NCBI RefSeq assembly: GCF_020400655.1
Contig: NZ_JAINRC010000003.1
Location: 186,001-250,000 of the forward strand
DNA length: 64,000 nt
DNA from: Streptomyces spinosus
GTDB taxonomy: Bacteria > Actinomycetota > Actinomycetes > Streptomycetales > Streptomycetaceae
Direction of reading: 5' to 3'
In this document: positions 34,488 through 42,240 of the stretch, one piece after another
Layout of the letters: the number at the start of each line of letters is the position of its first letter
Position numbering within the stretch: position 1 is the first letter of the stretch
The notes under the pieces: generated by a model
What the model saw: only the letters and a program-made list of their open reading frames with translations
What the model was told of the DNA's origin: nothing
Database searches by the model: none
Program-made: the position numbers and the translations under genes

Positions 34488-35639
34488 TCACTGACGACCG
34501 GGACGCCGCCTGAGCAGGCGGTCCATGTGGCTCATGGCCTCGCGCTGGGTGTCCTGCACGACGTGCGTGTAGACGTCCATGGTGATGCTGATCTGAGAGT
34601 GGCCAAGGATCTCCATCACGACGCGGGGCGCGACCCCGGCCGCCGTAAGAAGGGTGGCAGTGCCGTGCCGGGCGTCGTGGAGCCGGATGACGCGGAGGCC
34701 GGCGGACTGGGCGACGCGGGTGAAGGAGCGGTAGACGTTCCGCGGCTCGACCGGTCGGCCGGTCCGGGTGGTGAAGACGTACGCGGACTCCTGCCACTTC
34801 TCCCCCGCCTTGGCGCGGGCAGCCGCCTGCCGCATGCGGTGCCAGCGCAGGGGTGCGATGCAGAGAGCGGGCAGCGGGACGGCACGGCGACGGCGGCTCT
34901 TGGGGTCGTCGTCGTACAACACGCCCCGGCGGCGCTGCGTCTGCTGCCGGACGTAGAGAACCCGGTTGTCCAGGTCGATGTCCGACCAGCGAAGGCCGAC
35001 GATCTCGCCCCGGCGGAGACCCATGGCGATGGCGAGCACGAAGGCCGCGTAGAGCGGGTCTTTGCGAGCGGCGGCGAGGAAGTCGAGGGTTTCGTCCAGA
35101 GTCCAGGGGCTCAGCTCCCGCTCCTTGATCCGGGGCGGCTCGACGAGCTTCGCGACGTTGCGCGTGATCAGTTCCTCTCGGCAGGCCGAGGACAACGCCG
35201 ACCGCAGTACGCGGTGAGCCTCCTTGGCCGTGGCTGCGGTCGCCTCGTTCTCCAGGCGGACGAGGAAGCGGCGCACGTCGGCGACGCCCAGCGATTCGAG
35301 CCGCTTCGCTCCGAGAAGCGGCACCAGGTAGAGCCGGACGTGCGCCTCGTACTTGTCGTACGTGCTCAGCTTCCGCCGGGGCTTGATGACGTTGTCCAGC
35401 CAGTACGGCAGCCACTCGGAGAGCTTGGCCGAACGGGTCGGCACGGGCACGCCCTGGTCGACCTTGTCGAGCAGTTCCCGGCGCTTGGCGTCGCACTCGG
35501 CCCAGGTCTTGCCGTAGGCGAACTTACGGGCGCGGGTGCCGTCCGGCTGCAGCACGTAGACCGCGCACTGGAAGCGGCCGTCCTTGCGCTTGGTGATGGT
35601 GCCGGCGCCGTTCGGGTTGCGCTTGCGCTGCTGGGCCAT
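34488..35639 (-). CDS. int: Tyrosine recombinase/integrase
   Basis: A 383-residue phage-type integrase that inserts and excises the element at tRNA-Arg. The N-terminus has the AP2-like arm-binding part (GAGTITKRKDGRFQCAVYV). A SAM-like core-binding domain is followed by the catalytic domain with Arg in GLRRGEIVGLRW, H-x-x-R in LHDARHGTATLL, LGHSQISITMDVYTHVVQ and tyrosine Tyr in MDVYTHV. The ATG overlaps the xis stop (TGATG). It sits 70 bases inside attL, as in pSAM2. Confidence 0.96.
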   Translation of the reverse strand: MAQQRKRNPNGAGTITKRKDGRFQCAVYVLQPDGTRARKFAYGKTWAECDAKRRELLDKVDQGVPVPTRSAKLSEWLPYWLDNVIKPRRKLSTYDKYEAHVRLYLVPLLGAKRLESLGVADVRRFLVRLENEATAATAKEAHRVLRSALSSACREELITRNVAKLVEPPRIKERELSPWTLDETLDFLAAARKDPLYAAFVLAIAMGLRRGEIVGLRWSDIDLDNRVLYVRQQTQRRRGVLYDDDPKSRRRRAVPLPALCIAPLRWHRMRQAAARAKAGEKWQESAYVFTTRTGRPVEPRNVYRSFTRVAQSAGLRVIRLHDARHGTATLLTAAGVAPRVVMEILGHSQISITMDVYTHVVQDTQREAMSHMDRLLRRRPGRQ

Positions 35640-35821
35640 CAGGCGGCCGCCTCCAGTTCGTTGGTGATGTACTCGCGGACGGCCCGCGCCGGGATGCGAC
35701 GGCACCGGCCGATGGTGATCGAGGGAAGACGCCGGGAGCGGATGAGGTCGTAGACCGTGGAACGGCCGACCTTCAGCCGCTCCATCACGTCCGGCACCGT
35801 CAACAGCTCGTCGTCACGCAT
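35639..35821 (-). CDS. xis: Excisionase/helix-turn-helix DNA-binding protein
   Basis: Sixty residues with a MerR-like HTH of the excisionase family: LLTVPDVMERLKVGRSTVYDLIRSRRLPSITIGRCRRIP (read in parts). It ends EYITNELEAAA. It overlaps the rep 3' end by 8 bases and int by one, consistent with a rep-xis-int operon. It probably directs excision together with Int. Confidence 0.92.
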   Translation of the reverse strand: MRDDELLTVPDVMERLKVGRSTVYDLIRSRRLPSITIGRCRRIPARAVREYITNELEAAA

Positions 35822-37160
35822 AAGTCGGCTCTCCTTCCGTTCCTGGGGAGGGTTCGAGGGATGCGGCAAGCCAGGCTTCGGCGTCGGACAGGCCGGTGCC
35901 GGCGAAGACCCAGTGGGCGAGGACGTACGTCGTCTCGGTCTCCGGGCCGTTGGCTGCTGCGGCTTGTGCTCGGCGCCATTCGGCGCGTGCGTCGCGGAGG
36001 GCGCCGAGGGTCGTGGAGTAGCGGCGGGACTTGGTGGAGAAGTGGCCGCGGAAGCCGAGCATGTGGGCCCAGGCGCGCAGGCGGAGGTGTTCCAGGTCCT
36101 TGCGTGCGCCGAGGGTCCAGGCGGTTCGGATGAGGCGGCGGGCGTGGTCGCTGATGTCGAGCTGGGCGAGTTCGGCGGCGAACTTCAGCGGGCGGTCGAG
36201 GGCGCCCGTCGCGGTCTCGGCGCCCTTGGTGGCGTACTTGGCGATGTACGCCGCTACGGCCCGCTCGGTCAGCTCCTGACCGCCGTTGAAGTCGGCGGAA
36301 CGGATGGTGCGGACATCGTGCTGTCGGCCGAAGGCGAAGGTGTGGGCGCGGCCGTCGATGACCGGGCCGTCGACGTGGACCTTGCCTGCGGCGGCCTCGA
36401 TGGCGTCGGTGAGGAGTTCGGCCGTTGCCCAGGCCGGGGGCGGGGTGTCTCCGCCGCCGGGGCCGTCGAGGCGGATGACCGCGTGGAAGTGGACGGCTCC
36501 GCGCTTCTGGTACTCGGCGACCTTGGCGAAGGACACGCGCGCGTGCTCGCGGAACCGGCGCTGGGACAAGCCCGCCCGCTTGGCGACCTCACGGCGCAGG
36601 TAGACGGAGAAGCGTCGCCAGAGCTGCCCGGCATGGGCGTTCCAGAGGACGGCCGCCTCGTAGTCGTAGGTGTCCGGGTCGAGCGGGGTACCAAGGGCGT
36701 CGTCGTCCTGGTCGTGGTGAGTGCCGCAGCGGCAGGGGCGGCCGTCGCTGCGGCGGTTGTGGACCGGGCCGAAGCCGGGGGCGGTGAAGGTGGCGAAGAT
36801 GCGGGGGTGACCGGCGACGTGTTCCGGGATGCCCTTGCCGCCGCGCAGTCCGGCGGTGATCAGGTGGAACGTGTCGCGGCGGTAGACCTCGGCGCAGGCG
36901 GGGCATCGGGTGGTGCGGCGGTTGTTGCAGCGGACGAGGAGTTGGCCGGCGGGGAGGGTGGTCGAGTCGAGGTGGTGGAGGACGCGGCCGATCTCGCCGG
37001 TGGTGGTGTCGATGTCGTACTCGGTGCGGTGGCCGTCGAGCCGGATCGGGTTGGTGCAGCCGCCGAGCCCGGAGAGCTGCCGGAGGATACCGGGCAGGGT
37101 GCCGCCGTCGGCCAGCCTTGCTAGTTCCGGGAGCGGGGGCGGGGTGGTGCGGGTGAAGAT
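35814..37160 (-). CDS. Replication initiator protein RepSA-like, apparent ATC start
   Basis: About 448 residues matching the RepSA-type rolling-circle initiator of pSAM2-like elements. It shows a Cys-pair region (CNNRRTTRCPACAEVYRRDTFHL, read in parts), IFATFTAPGFGPVH, GRPCRCGTHH, WRRFSVYLRREVA and the HUH-like KRGAVHFHAVIRLDG. A helical C-terminus follows. The conserved sequence runs through about 197 codons without any ATG, GTG or TTG. A strong AAGGAG at 37167-37172 stands 6 bases before ATC 37160, so I place the start there. TTG 36569 would delete the zinc-like and first catalytic regions. Confidence 0.82.
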   Translation of the reverse strand: MFTRTTPPPLPELARLADGGTLPGILRQLSGLGGCTNPIRLDGHRTEYDIDTTTGEIGRVLHHLDSTTLPAGQLLVRCNNRRTTRCPACAEVYRRDTFHLITAGLRGGKGIPEHVAGHPRIFATFTAPGFGPVHNRRSDGRPCRCGTHHDQDDDALGTPLDPDTYDYEAAVLWNAHAGQLWRRFSVYLRREVAKRAGLSQRRFREHARVSFAKVAEYQKRGAVHFHAVIRLDGPGGGDTPPPAWATAELLTDAIEAAAGKVHVDGPVIDGRAHTFAFGRQHDVRTIRSADFNGGQELTERAVAAYIAKYATKGAETATGALDRPLKFAAELAQLDISDHARRLIRTAWTLGARKDLEHLRLRAWAHMLGFRGHFSTKSRRYSTTLGALRDARAEWRRAQAAAANGPETETTYVLAHWVFAGTGLSDAEAWLAASLEPSPGTEGEPTYA

Positions 37161-37198
37161 GGCGGTCTCCTTCTGACTGGATCGGTCAGGAGTGATGG

Positions 37199-37241
37199 CC
37201 CGGGGCGGCCGGATGCTTGGCCGTGTCGTGGCCGCCCCGGG
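37199..37241 (-). terminator. Strong hairpin in the spdD-rep gap
   Basis: CCCGGGGCGGCC and GGCCGCCCCGGG form a perfect 12-bp stem around a 19-base loop, between the SpdD stop (37255) and the rep start region. It may partly end the transfer operon or attenuate rep. Confidence 0.7.
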
Positions 37242-37254
37242 TGCGGTCGGCTTG

Positions 37255-37500
37255 TCAGCGCCGGTGCTGGCCGCGGAGCAGGGAGCGCAGGACTACGGCG
37301 GCGACGGCCACGGAAATGGCCGTGATGGCGACGGCCGCCAGGAGCGCGGTGAGGACGACGCCACCGACGAGCACCGCCACGACCGTCTTCTGATCGATGG
37401 GGAGCGACGGCAGGCCGCGACGGACCGGCGCCGGGTCGGTCGGGGCATGGGTGTGAGCAGGCGGCGGGGTGGGGCTGTCCGGGTACTTGGGCAGGAACAC
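37255..37500 (-). CDS. SpdD-like membrane protein of the spread locus
   Basis: Eighty-one residues. The Pro-rich N-terminus (MFLPKYPDSPTPPPAH) is followed by one or two hydrophobic segments (VVAVLVGGVVLTALLAAVAI) and a basic tail RSLLRGQHRR. Size, order and position between the transfer genes and rep match SpdD proteins of pSAM2-type elements, which aid spreading of the element between hyphal compartments. GTG 37500 has GGAAGG upstream. Confidence 0.7.
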   Translation of the reverse strand: MFLPKYPDSPTPPPAHTHAPTDPAPVRRGLPSLPIDQKTVVAVLVGGVVLTALLAAVAITAISVAVAAVVLRSLLRGQHRR

Positions 37501-37514
37501 GGTTGACCTTCCTT

Positions 37515-37533
37515 ATCTACTCGTCTAGTCATG
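37515..37533. promoter_or_regulatory. KorSA-like operator site A
   Basis: ATCTACTCGTCTAGTCATG shares TCTACTCGTCTA with the site at 40321. It lies 15-35 bases before the spdD start and overlaps the 3' end of the preceding gene. Confidence 0.45.
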
Positions 37534-37719
37534 TAAGCCGTTTACGACGCTCACTCCGGAGCGCGTGCCGGACTCGATGGCGGGGGCGAGGAAGGTGTGC
37601 GAGAGCCAGAAGCCGAACAGGGTGATCAGGACGACGATCCAGGTGCGGACGCCGAGGAACTTGATCGCTGCCCAGGCAAAGAAGCCGAGGACGAGGACGA
37701 GCGGCAGGCTGACGGTCAC
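37525..37719 (-). CDS. Small two-helix membrane protein of the transfer operon
   Basis: Sixty-four residues with two hydrophobic stretches (LPLVLVLGFFAWAAIKFL and WIVVLITLFGFWLSHTFL), then a short tail. It resembles the small hypothetical proteins found between spd genes in AICEs. GTG 37719 follows AAAGGA at a long spacing. A rare TTA leucine codon is present near the end (residue 60), which would make it depend on bldA tRNA. Function unknown; a spread accessory role is inferred from position. Confidence 0.65.
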   Translation of the reverse strand: MTVSLPLVLVLGFFAWAAIKFLGVRTWIVVLITLFGFWLSHTFLAPAIESGTRSGVSVVNGLHD

Positions 37720-37735
37720 GGTGGTCCGGGTCCTT

Positions 37736-37926
37736 TCAGCGGACGGGGCAGCGGTGGGTGCGGGCGGCCAGTTCGGCGGCGGCGCGGCTGTCGTAGTCGG
37801 CGGAGAAGCCGCATCGCGGTGCGGTGCAGGCGGCGGTGTGCTTCTCGCGGCCCCGGTTGTCGTAGGCGGTGCCACCTGGACGGGGCCGATGCGGGTGACG
37901 TTGCGGAAATTGCGACTGGCGGACAC
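37736..37926 (-). pseudogene. Mobile element transfer protein, frameshifted
   Basis: GTG 37926, with GAGGAGA upstream, begins a frame reading MSASRNFRNVTRIGPVQVA, the conserved start of the small transfer protein of AICEs. Continuity with the rest (TAYDNRGREKHTAACTAPRC, GFSADYDSRAAAELAARTHR) needs one extra base at about 37870. There GTGGCACCGCC should read as GTG-GCN-ACC-GCC. The repaired product is 63 residues with a C...C...H-x-C zinc-finger-like pattern. No slippery heptamer is visible, so a deletion or sequence error is likelier than programmed frameshifting. Confidence 0.72.
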
Positions 37927-37937
37927 GCGGTCTCCTC

Positions 37938-38540
37938 TCAGAGGTGGGCGGCGATGGCTTCGGCCATGGGGGCCGGGACGCCGAGGCGGGCGCGGAGGGT
38001 CGGGGTGTCGATGGGGGTGCCGGTACGGGCGTGGTGCTCGGCAGCGACCTTGCGGGCGTGGGCGACCAGGGCGGAGGGAACGGGCACGGCCGGGTGCTGC
38101 GGTGGTGCCTCGATGGCGGGTTGGGCGAGCGGTTCGGGCGCGGCTTCGGGCTCGTCCTCCGGTTCGGGGTCCGTCTTGGGCTTGGTGTGAGCGAGGAGGG
38201 TTCCGCCGAGGAAGGCGAGGGCGGGCCAGCCCGCGACGAGGATGCGCAGCCAGGCCGGGACGTTGGCGAGGTCGAGGAGGCCGGCGGTAGCCACGTTCGC
38301 GCCGAGGGAGGCGGCGAGGGCGATGACGAACCAGCACCAGGCCGCCGCTTTACCGTCGCCGGAGCGCAGTCGACGCCAGGCGGCGACGAGCAGCAGGTCC
38401 ACAGAGACGGGGTAAGCCCACGCCTTCCAGCCGTCTTGTCCGGCCGCCACGGCGACGTCGTGCAGATGGGCGAAGGACAGCGCGGCGGCGATGAGCGCTT
38501 GGACGAGCACCGCGTCGACGCGGGCCAGGTGGGCGCGCAT
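37938..38540 (-). CDS. SpdB-like spread protein (DUF2637 family)
   Basis: A 200-residue membrane protein. About four N-terminal hydrophobic helices (ALIAAALSFAHLHDVAVAAG, AYPVSVDLLLVAAWRRL, WFVIALAASLGANVATAGL, LRILVAGWPALAFLGGTLLA) match the DUF2637/SpdB family. An acidic Pro-rich linker and a C-terminal winged-helix-like region (PIDTPTLRARLGVPAPMAEAI) follow. Spd proteins help plasmid DNA move through septa after transfer. ATG 38540 has GGAAGGAG upstream. Confidence 0.82.
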   Translation of the reverse strand: MRAHLARVDAVLVQALIAAALSFAHLHDVAVAAGQDGWKAWAYPVSVDLLLVAAWRRLRSGDGKAAAWCWFVIALAASLGANVATAGLLDLANVPAWLRILVAGWPALAFLGGTLLAHTKPKTDPEPEDEPEAAPEPLAQPAIEAPPQHPAVPVPSALVAHARKVAAEHHARTGTPIDTPTLRARLGVPAPMAEAIAAHL

Positions 38541-38574
38541 GATGCGGCTCCTTCCGGAGTCGGGCGGGGAAAGG

Positions 38575-39951
38575 TCAGTCGGTTACCGGGTGGGGCAGGA
38601 CGACCGGTGCCGCGCTCTCGACCGGACGTACAGGTACGTCGGGGCGGAAGGGCTTCAGCGCGGGGAGGTCGGGCACGAGGTTGGCCGACCTGCGGCAGGT
38701 CTCTGCGGCGTCGCCCAGGGAGAGGTACGGCGTACGGATGCGGGACCAGCCGCCGGAGGTGTCACCCGCCACGGCCAGGCCGGGCCGTTCGGGAGCGATG
38801 GAGCAGGCGGCCATGACCGCTTCGGGGGCGATGTCACCGAGCGCCATCTTGGCCGAGGCTTCATCGTTGACGCGGTGGCAGACACGGCCGGTGAGCTGGG
38901 CGCGAAGCATGGTGGCGCCCTTGCCGAGTTCGGCGCCGAAGCGCTGCCCGCACACCTCCAGGTACATGCCGGCGGCGCGGCCGAGCTGGGCGAGGCGGAT
39001 GAGGTGGGTGACCATCTCGTCGCGCCGTTCCTCGTCCTTCTTGGTGGCGACCATGAAGAGTTCGGCCACCTCGTCCACGAACAGCACTACCGGCACTGGG
39101 CGTTCGTGCTCAGGCAGGCCCCAGATGTCGGAGGTGATTTCCTCGTCCGGGGTGCCGGGGGTGATGCCCTGCCGGGCCTTGATCAGGTCGTACCGGTCCT
39201 CCATTTCCTTGACCAGCACCGGCAGCAGCTCGGCCGCCTGTTCCGGGTCGGTCGCGAGTGCGGAGAGCCGGGGCGCGAAGGGAGCCAGCTCGACACCCCG
39301 CTTGCAGTCGATCCCGACGAGGGCGACCGGCTGAGGAGCGAGTCCGGCGATGAGGTGGCGCAAGTACATGGACTTGCCGGACAGCGTGGCGCCGAGGGTG
39401 AGCTGATGAGGAATGGTGCGGTAGTCGCGTATGAACGGCGTGGCGTCCTCTCGCAGTGCGACCGGCACCTTCAGGAAGCCGCCCGCGGCGTTGCGCGGCA
39501 TTCGCACCCGCCGTAAGACGTCGTAGCCGACGAACCGCAGTTCGACGACTCCCGGCTTGACGGTGGTGACGTACACGGCGTGAACGCCCCAGGCATGCCG
39601 CAGCCGTTCGGCGGAGGCGGCGAAGTCGGCGGGTTCCTGGCCCGGTGCCAGGCGGAGGCGTATCCGCAACCCGGTCGTGGTGGGCCGGATGAGGCCCCGG
39701 CGCGGCGGTACAGGCCGTACCTCGCGCTGTGTCATGGCCTTCACGGCAAGCACCCGCAGCCGGGAGGGAGCCACGGTCAGGCCGCACGCCTCCATGACCG
39801 AGCCATACGAGCTGAGCAGCCGGACCGTGGACACCGGCAGGCCGACCGCGGACCAGTACGCCGCCGGGTGCTTGGCCCGGGCGTAGGCGGCCCCGCCGCC
39901 GAGCGCGGCGACAGGACCACCCACTTCCAGAAGCGTCGTCAGGTCGGACAT
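38575..39951 (-). CDS. FtsK/SpoIIIE-type conjugal transfer translocase (TraSA-like)
   Basis: A 458-residue hexameric DNA pump expected to move double-stranded element DNA into the recipient. The P-loop is LGATLSGKSMYLRHL (about residue 195) and Walker B is PVVLFVDEVAELF. The RAAGMYLEVCGQRFGAELG segment is typical of the FtsK-type core. A hydrophobic N-terminal part is short, as in AICE Tra proteins. Its ATG overlaps the upstream stop as TGATG. It is 34 bases ahead of spdB. Confidence 0.92.
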   Translation of the reverse strand: MSDLTTLLEVGGPVAALGGGAAYARAKHPAAYWSAVGLPVSTVRLLSSYGSVMEACGLTVAPSRLRVLAVKAMTQREVRPVPPRRGLIRPTTTGLRIRLRLAPGQEPADFAASAERLRHAWGVHAVYVTTVKPGVVELRFVGYDVLRRVRMPRNAAGGFLKVPVALREDATPFIRDYRTIPHQLTLGATLSGKSMYLRHLIAGLAPQPVALVGIDCKRGVELAPFAPRLSALATDPEQAAELLPVLVKEMEDRYDLIKARQGITPGTPDEEITSDIWGLPEHERPVPVVLFVDEVAELFMVATKKDEERRDEMVTHLIRLAQLGRAAGMYLEVCGQRFGAELGKGATMLRAQLTGRVCHRVNDEASAKMALGDIAPEAVMAACSIAPERPGLAVAGDTSGGWSRIRTPYLSLGDAAETCRRSANLVPDLPALKPFRPDVPVRPVESAAPVVLPHPVTD

Positions 39952-40307
39952 CAGGCAGCGGCCCCGGTGGCGGCCGGGAAGGCAGCGGGGGTGACGGCGG
40001 CGGCGCGGTAGGCGATGCCGTGGCGCTGCTGGCCGTTGAAGACGGACTCCCACGGCCGGGCGACCAGGCCCGGCAGCGAGACCGGCGCCCCCAGGGTCAG
40101 CCCCTCGGAGATGCCGCCCTCCGGAACGGTGACCTTGATCAGCGACGACTCGTCGTCCTCGATGTAGACGACGCCGATGGTCATCAGCGCCTCACCGCTG
40201 TTGGCGTCCTTGGCGATCTCGCCGGTCTGCCGGTCGCGGACCTTCGGCTCGGGGGCCTCGGTGAGGAGGATCGTCGCCCCGGAGGTCTCCACACGGATGG
40301 TGCGCAA
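39951..40307 (-). CDS. SCO3933-like regulatory/accessory protein of AICEs
   Basis: A 118-residue mostly beta-strand protein: MRTIRVETSGATILLTEAPEPKVRDRQTGE (read in parts), then TIGVVYIEDDESSLIKVTVPEGG and GAPVSLPGLVARPWE. It resembles the protein class annotated as SCO3933 family regulatory protein, always found beside tra. TTG 40307 has GGAG upstream, and the stop couples to tra. The exact role is unknown. Confidence 0.7.
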   Translation of the reverse strand: MRTIRVETSGATILLTEAPEPKVRDRQTGEIAKDANSGEALMTIGVVYIEDDESSLIKVTVPEGGISEGLTLGAPVSLPGLVARPWESVFNGQQRHGIAYRAAAVTPAAFPAATGAAA

Positions 40308-40322
40308 GGCGGGCTCCTATCT

Positions 40323-40375
40323 ACTCGTCTATACAAGATGGATCCTGCGAACCCCTTGATCGGGTTCGCAGGATC
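40323..40375. promoter_or_regulatory. KorSA-like site B plus 14-bp hairpin in the tra operon leader
   Basis: ACTCGTCTATACAAG (40323-40337) is one base off the full palindrome at 40397. Next to it GATCCTGCGAACCC and GGGTTCGCAGGATC make a perfect 14-bp stem with a 7-base loop. Both lie directly upstream of the minus-strand transfer operon. Confidence 0.6.
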
Positions 40376-40396
40376 ACCTTGCCACACAACTCGCCC

Positions 40397-40412
40397 ACTC
40401 GTCTATACGAGT
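40397..40412. promoter_or_regulatory. KorSA-like operator site C (full palindrome)
   Basis: ACTCGT-CTAT-ACGAGT, perfect 6-bp arms. Preceded by ACTCGCCC, it shares a 17-base core with the site in front of the GntR gene. It lies in the divergent region between the tra operon and the 40486 gene. Confidence 0.65.
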
Positions 40413-40485
40413 AAGCGTGTTGGGGTGTACGAGTTCAGAGGAGCGGCCTACGCCCGATGTCAGACCCACCCGCCAGAATCCACCC

Positions 40486-40848
40486 ATGTTGATAGCGACC
40501 AACGGCCGTGGCTACGAGCTGAAGCGCCCCACGAAGCCAGCAGTAGGAACCATGCTCGCCAACCTGAGACGCAACGAGTACTTGATCCTCGAGCGCCGGG
40601 ACGAGGAACGGGAGGGCGACTGGTACATCCAGGTCTGGTTCCGCGACAACAACACCTACCAGCTGGAATACCGCAACGGTGTCCCATCGGAGCACTACCA
40701 GACTCGAACGGTGTCGCAGGAGAAGGTGTTGCAGGCTCTCCTCGACTGGATGCTCGACAAGCCCGGCTGGCGGGAGGGCTTCATGTGGACCAACATCGGC
40801 CACATGTTCGCACTGGCTGCCGACGGCGAGGACGAGCCGACCGCTTAG
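40486..40848 (+). CDS. Hypothetical AICE protein
   Basis: A 120-residue soluble protein: MLIATNGRGYELKRPTKP, RNEYLILERRDEEREGDWYIQVWFRD (read in parts), YQLEYRNGVPSEHYQTRTVSQEKVL and a Trp-rich end WREGFMWTNIGHMF. It looks like a compact alpha-beta fold rather like small Imm1-type immunity proteins, but I would not assign that. No ribosome site precedes ATG 40486, so the mRNA may be leaderless. It is transcribed away from tra across operator site C. Confidence 0.7.
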   Translation: MLIATNGRGYELKRPTKPAVGTMLANLRRNEYLILERRDEEREGDWYIQVWFRDNNTYQLEYRNGVPSEHYQTRTVSQEKVLQALLDWMLDKPGWREGFMWTNIGHMFALAADGEDEPTA

Positions 40849-40870
40849 AGCCGTGCCGTCGCCCACCTGA

Positions 40871-41659
40871 TCACGTCGCCGGAAGCTGGTACGAGAGGAC
40901 GTAGGCGTCCGCCGCCATGACCGTGTCGCAGACCTCGACGGCGCGTCCCTCGGTGTCGAAGGCGGTCCGGATGAGGTGGATGACCGGTACGCCGGCGGCG
41001 AGTCGGAGCGTCTTGACCTCGGCGGGCGAGGGCATCCGGGCGCGGATCTCTTCCTCGAAGTGGTCGAGGCGGTGGCCCAGCTCTTCGAGGCGGGCGTAGA
41101 TGCCGCCGGGGCCGGGGTTGGGTTCGGCGATGGGAGTTCCGCGGGCGATGTCGAGCGGGAGGTAGGAGGTTGCGAACTCGACGGGGCGCCCGTCAAGGAG
41201 GTACCGGCGTCGGCGAGCCAGCACGCGCCGCACCGAGCCCAGACGGGCGGAGACGTCCTGGCTGGCCTTCTCCTCCTTGACCTCCAGACTGTCCACCTGG
41301 GGATGACTGCCGGCCGCGTCGGCCTCCACGATGAACGCGGACTTGCCCTGTTCCCTGTGCCGCCGGGCGAAGCGATCCGAGGCGAGCCGTCGCACGGGCG
41401 GTCGTGGCCGTACGAAGACTCCCCTGCCGTGCTCGGCGTGCACCAGGCCTTCACCCTGGAGGATGGAGAAGGCGTTGCGGACCGTCATCCGGGAAACCCC
41501 GAAGTGGTCGACAAGGTCGGCTTCGGAGGGCAGTTTCTCGCCCTCGCGGAATCGCCCACGGTCGATGGCCTCGCGCAGCTGGTCGGCGATCTGCCGGAAG
41601 ACCGCACGATCGCTCGTGGGGTCGAGATCACCGAGGAGGCCCGAAGAAAGAGGGCTCAC
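40871..41659 (-). CDS. GntR/UTRA family repressor (KorSA-like)
   Basis: A 262-residue regulator. The winged helix (FRQIADQLREAIDRGRFREGEKLPSEADLVDHFGVSRMTVRNA, read in parts) is followed by a UTRA effector domain with RRRYLLDGRPVEFATSYLPLD and AFDTEGRAVEVCDTVMAADAYVL. In pSAM2 the GntR protein KorSA represses the activator and itself, keeping the element integrated. Sites resembling its own operator (ACTCGT...ACGAGT) occur before its gene and four other places in the element. GTG 41659 start. Confidence 0.9.
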   Translation of the reverse strand: MSPLSSGLLGDLDPTSDRAVFRQIADQLREAIDRGRFREGEKLPSEADLVDHFGVSRMTVRNAFSILQGEGLVHAEHGRGVFVRPRPPVRRLASDRFARRHREQGKSAFIVEADAAGSHPQVDSLEVKEEKASQDVSARLGSVRRVLARRRRYLLDGRPVEFATSYLPLDIARGTPIAEPNPGPGGIYARLEELGHRLDHFEEEIRARMPSPAEVKTLRLAAGVPVIHLIRTAFDTEGRAVEVCDTVMAADAYVLSYQLPAT

Positions 41660-41675
41660 GTGAGTACTCCTTTAG

Positions 41676-41698
41676 GTATCTAGACGAGTGGGCGAGTG
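41676..41698. promoter_or_regulatory. KorSA-like operator site D
   Basis: GTATCTAGACGAGTGGGCGAG, in reverse, shares ACTCGCCCACTCGTCTA with site C. It lies between the divergent GntR and Nudix starts and would control both. Confidence 0.6.
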
Positions 41699-41744
41699 TT
41701 GTTGCTACGGTGGAGAGCCTAGTCAGCCGAGAGGGCCGAGGAAC

Positions 41745-42176
41745 GTGAGCACTGAAAGCCCGCACTCCGTGAGCGTCGCCGGGGTCGTCGTGGACGACCA
41801 AGGCCGGGCCCTCCTGATCCAGCGCCGGGACAACGGCCACTGGGAGCCGCCGGGCGGTGTCCTCGAACGCGACGAGACCATCCCGGAAGCCCTCCAGCGC
41901 GAAGTCCTCGAAGAGACCGGCATCAAGATCGCCCTTCCGGCGACCCTGACCGGCGTCTACAAGAACATGAAGGGCCTGATCGTCTCGCTGGTCTTCCGCT
42001 GTGAAGCGGCCGACGGTGCGCCCACCACCGGTGACGAGACCCGCGCGCTGCGCTGGGTCACCCGCGAAGAGGTCACCGAGCTTGCCGACGAGGCGTACGC
42101 GGTCCGCGTCCTGGACGCACTCGACGCGACGACCCCGCCGGCCATCCGCGCCCACGACGGCGTGAAACTCGTCTAG
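41745..42176 (+). CDS. Nudix hydrolase (pSAM2 Pif-like)
   Basis: A 143-residue Nudix protein. The Nudix box G-x5-E-x7-R-E-x2-E-E-x-G is complete in GGVLERDETIPEALQREV followed by LEETGI (about residues 50-73). In pSAM2 the immunity factor Pif is a Nudix-type protein that blocks redundant transfer into cells already carrying the element. Same element family and position make that role plausible here. GTG 41745 has GAGG upstream, divergent from the repressor. Confidence 0.82.
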   Translation: MSTESPHSVSVAGVVVDDQGRALLIQRRDNGHWEPPGGVLERDETIPEALQREVLEETGIKIALPATLTGVYKNMKGLIVSLVFRCEAADGAPTTGDETRALRWVTREEVTELADEAYAVRVLDALDATTPPAIRAHDGVKLV

Positions 42177-42216
42177 CCCGAACCCGCTGCACATGGCGGC
42201 CTACCAGCATGGAGGA

Positions 42217-42240
42217 ACTTGTATGCACGAGTATACGAGT
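42217..42240. promoter_or_regulatory. KorSA-like operator site E over the ATPase start codon
   Basis: ACTTGT-ATGC-ACGAGT is immediately followed by ATACGAGT. It sits between the ribosome site GGAGGAA (42211) and codon 6 of the next gene. Confidence 0.5.

Noticed and set aside
35814..36569. Short Rep protein starting at TTG 36569
   Set aside because: It lacks the conserved Cys-rich and TFTAPGFGPVH regions, and no ribosome site precedes it.
37525..38337. 270-codon minus frame across the spd region
   Set aside because: It is an artefact of the frameshift in the transfer gene joined to antisense-like sequence; three smaller genes explain it better.
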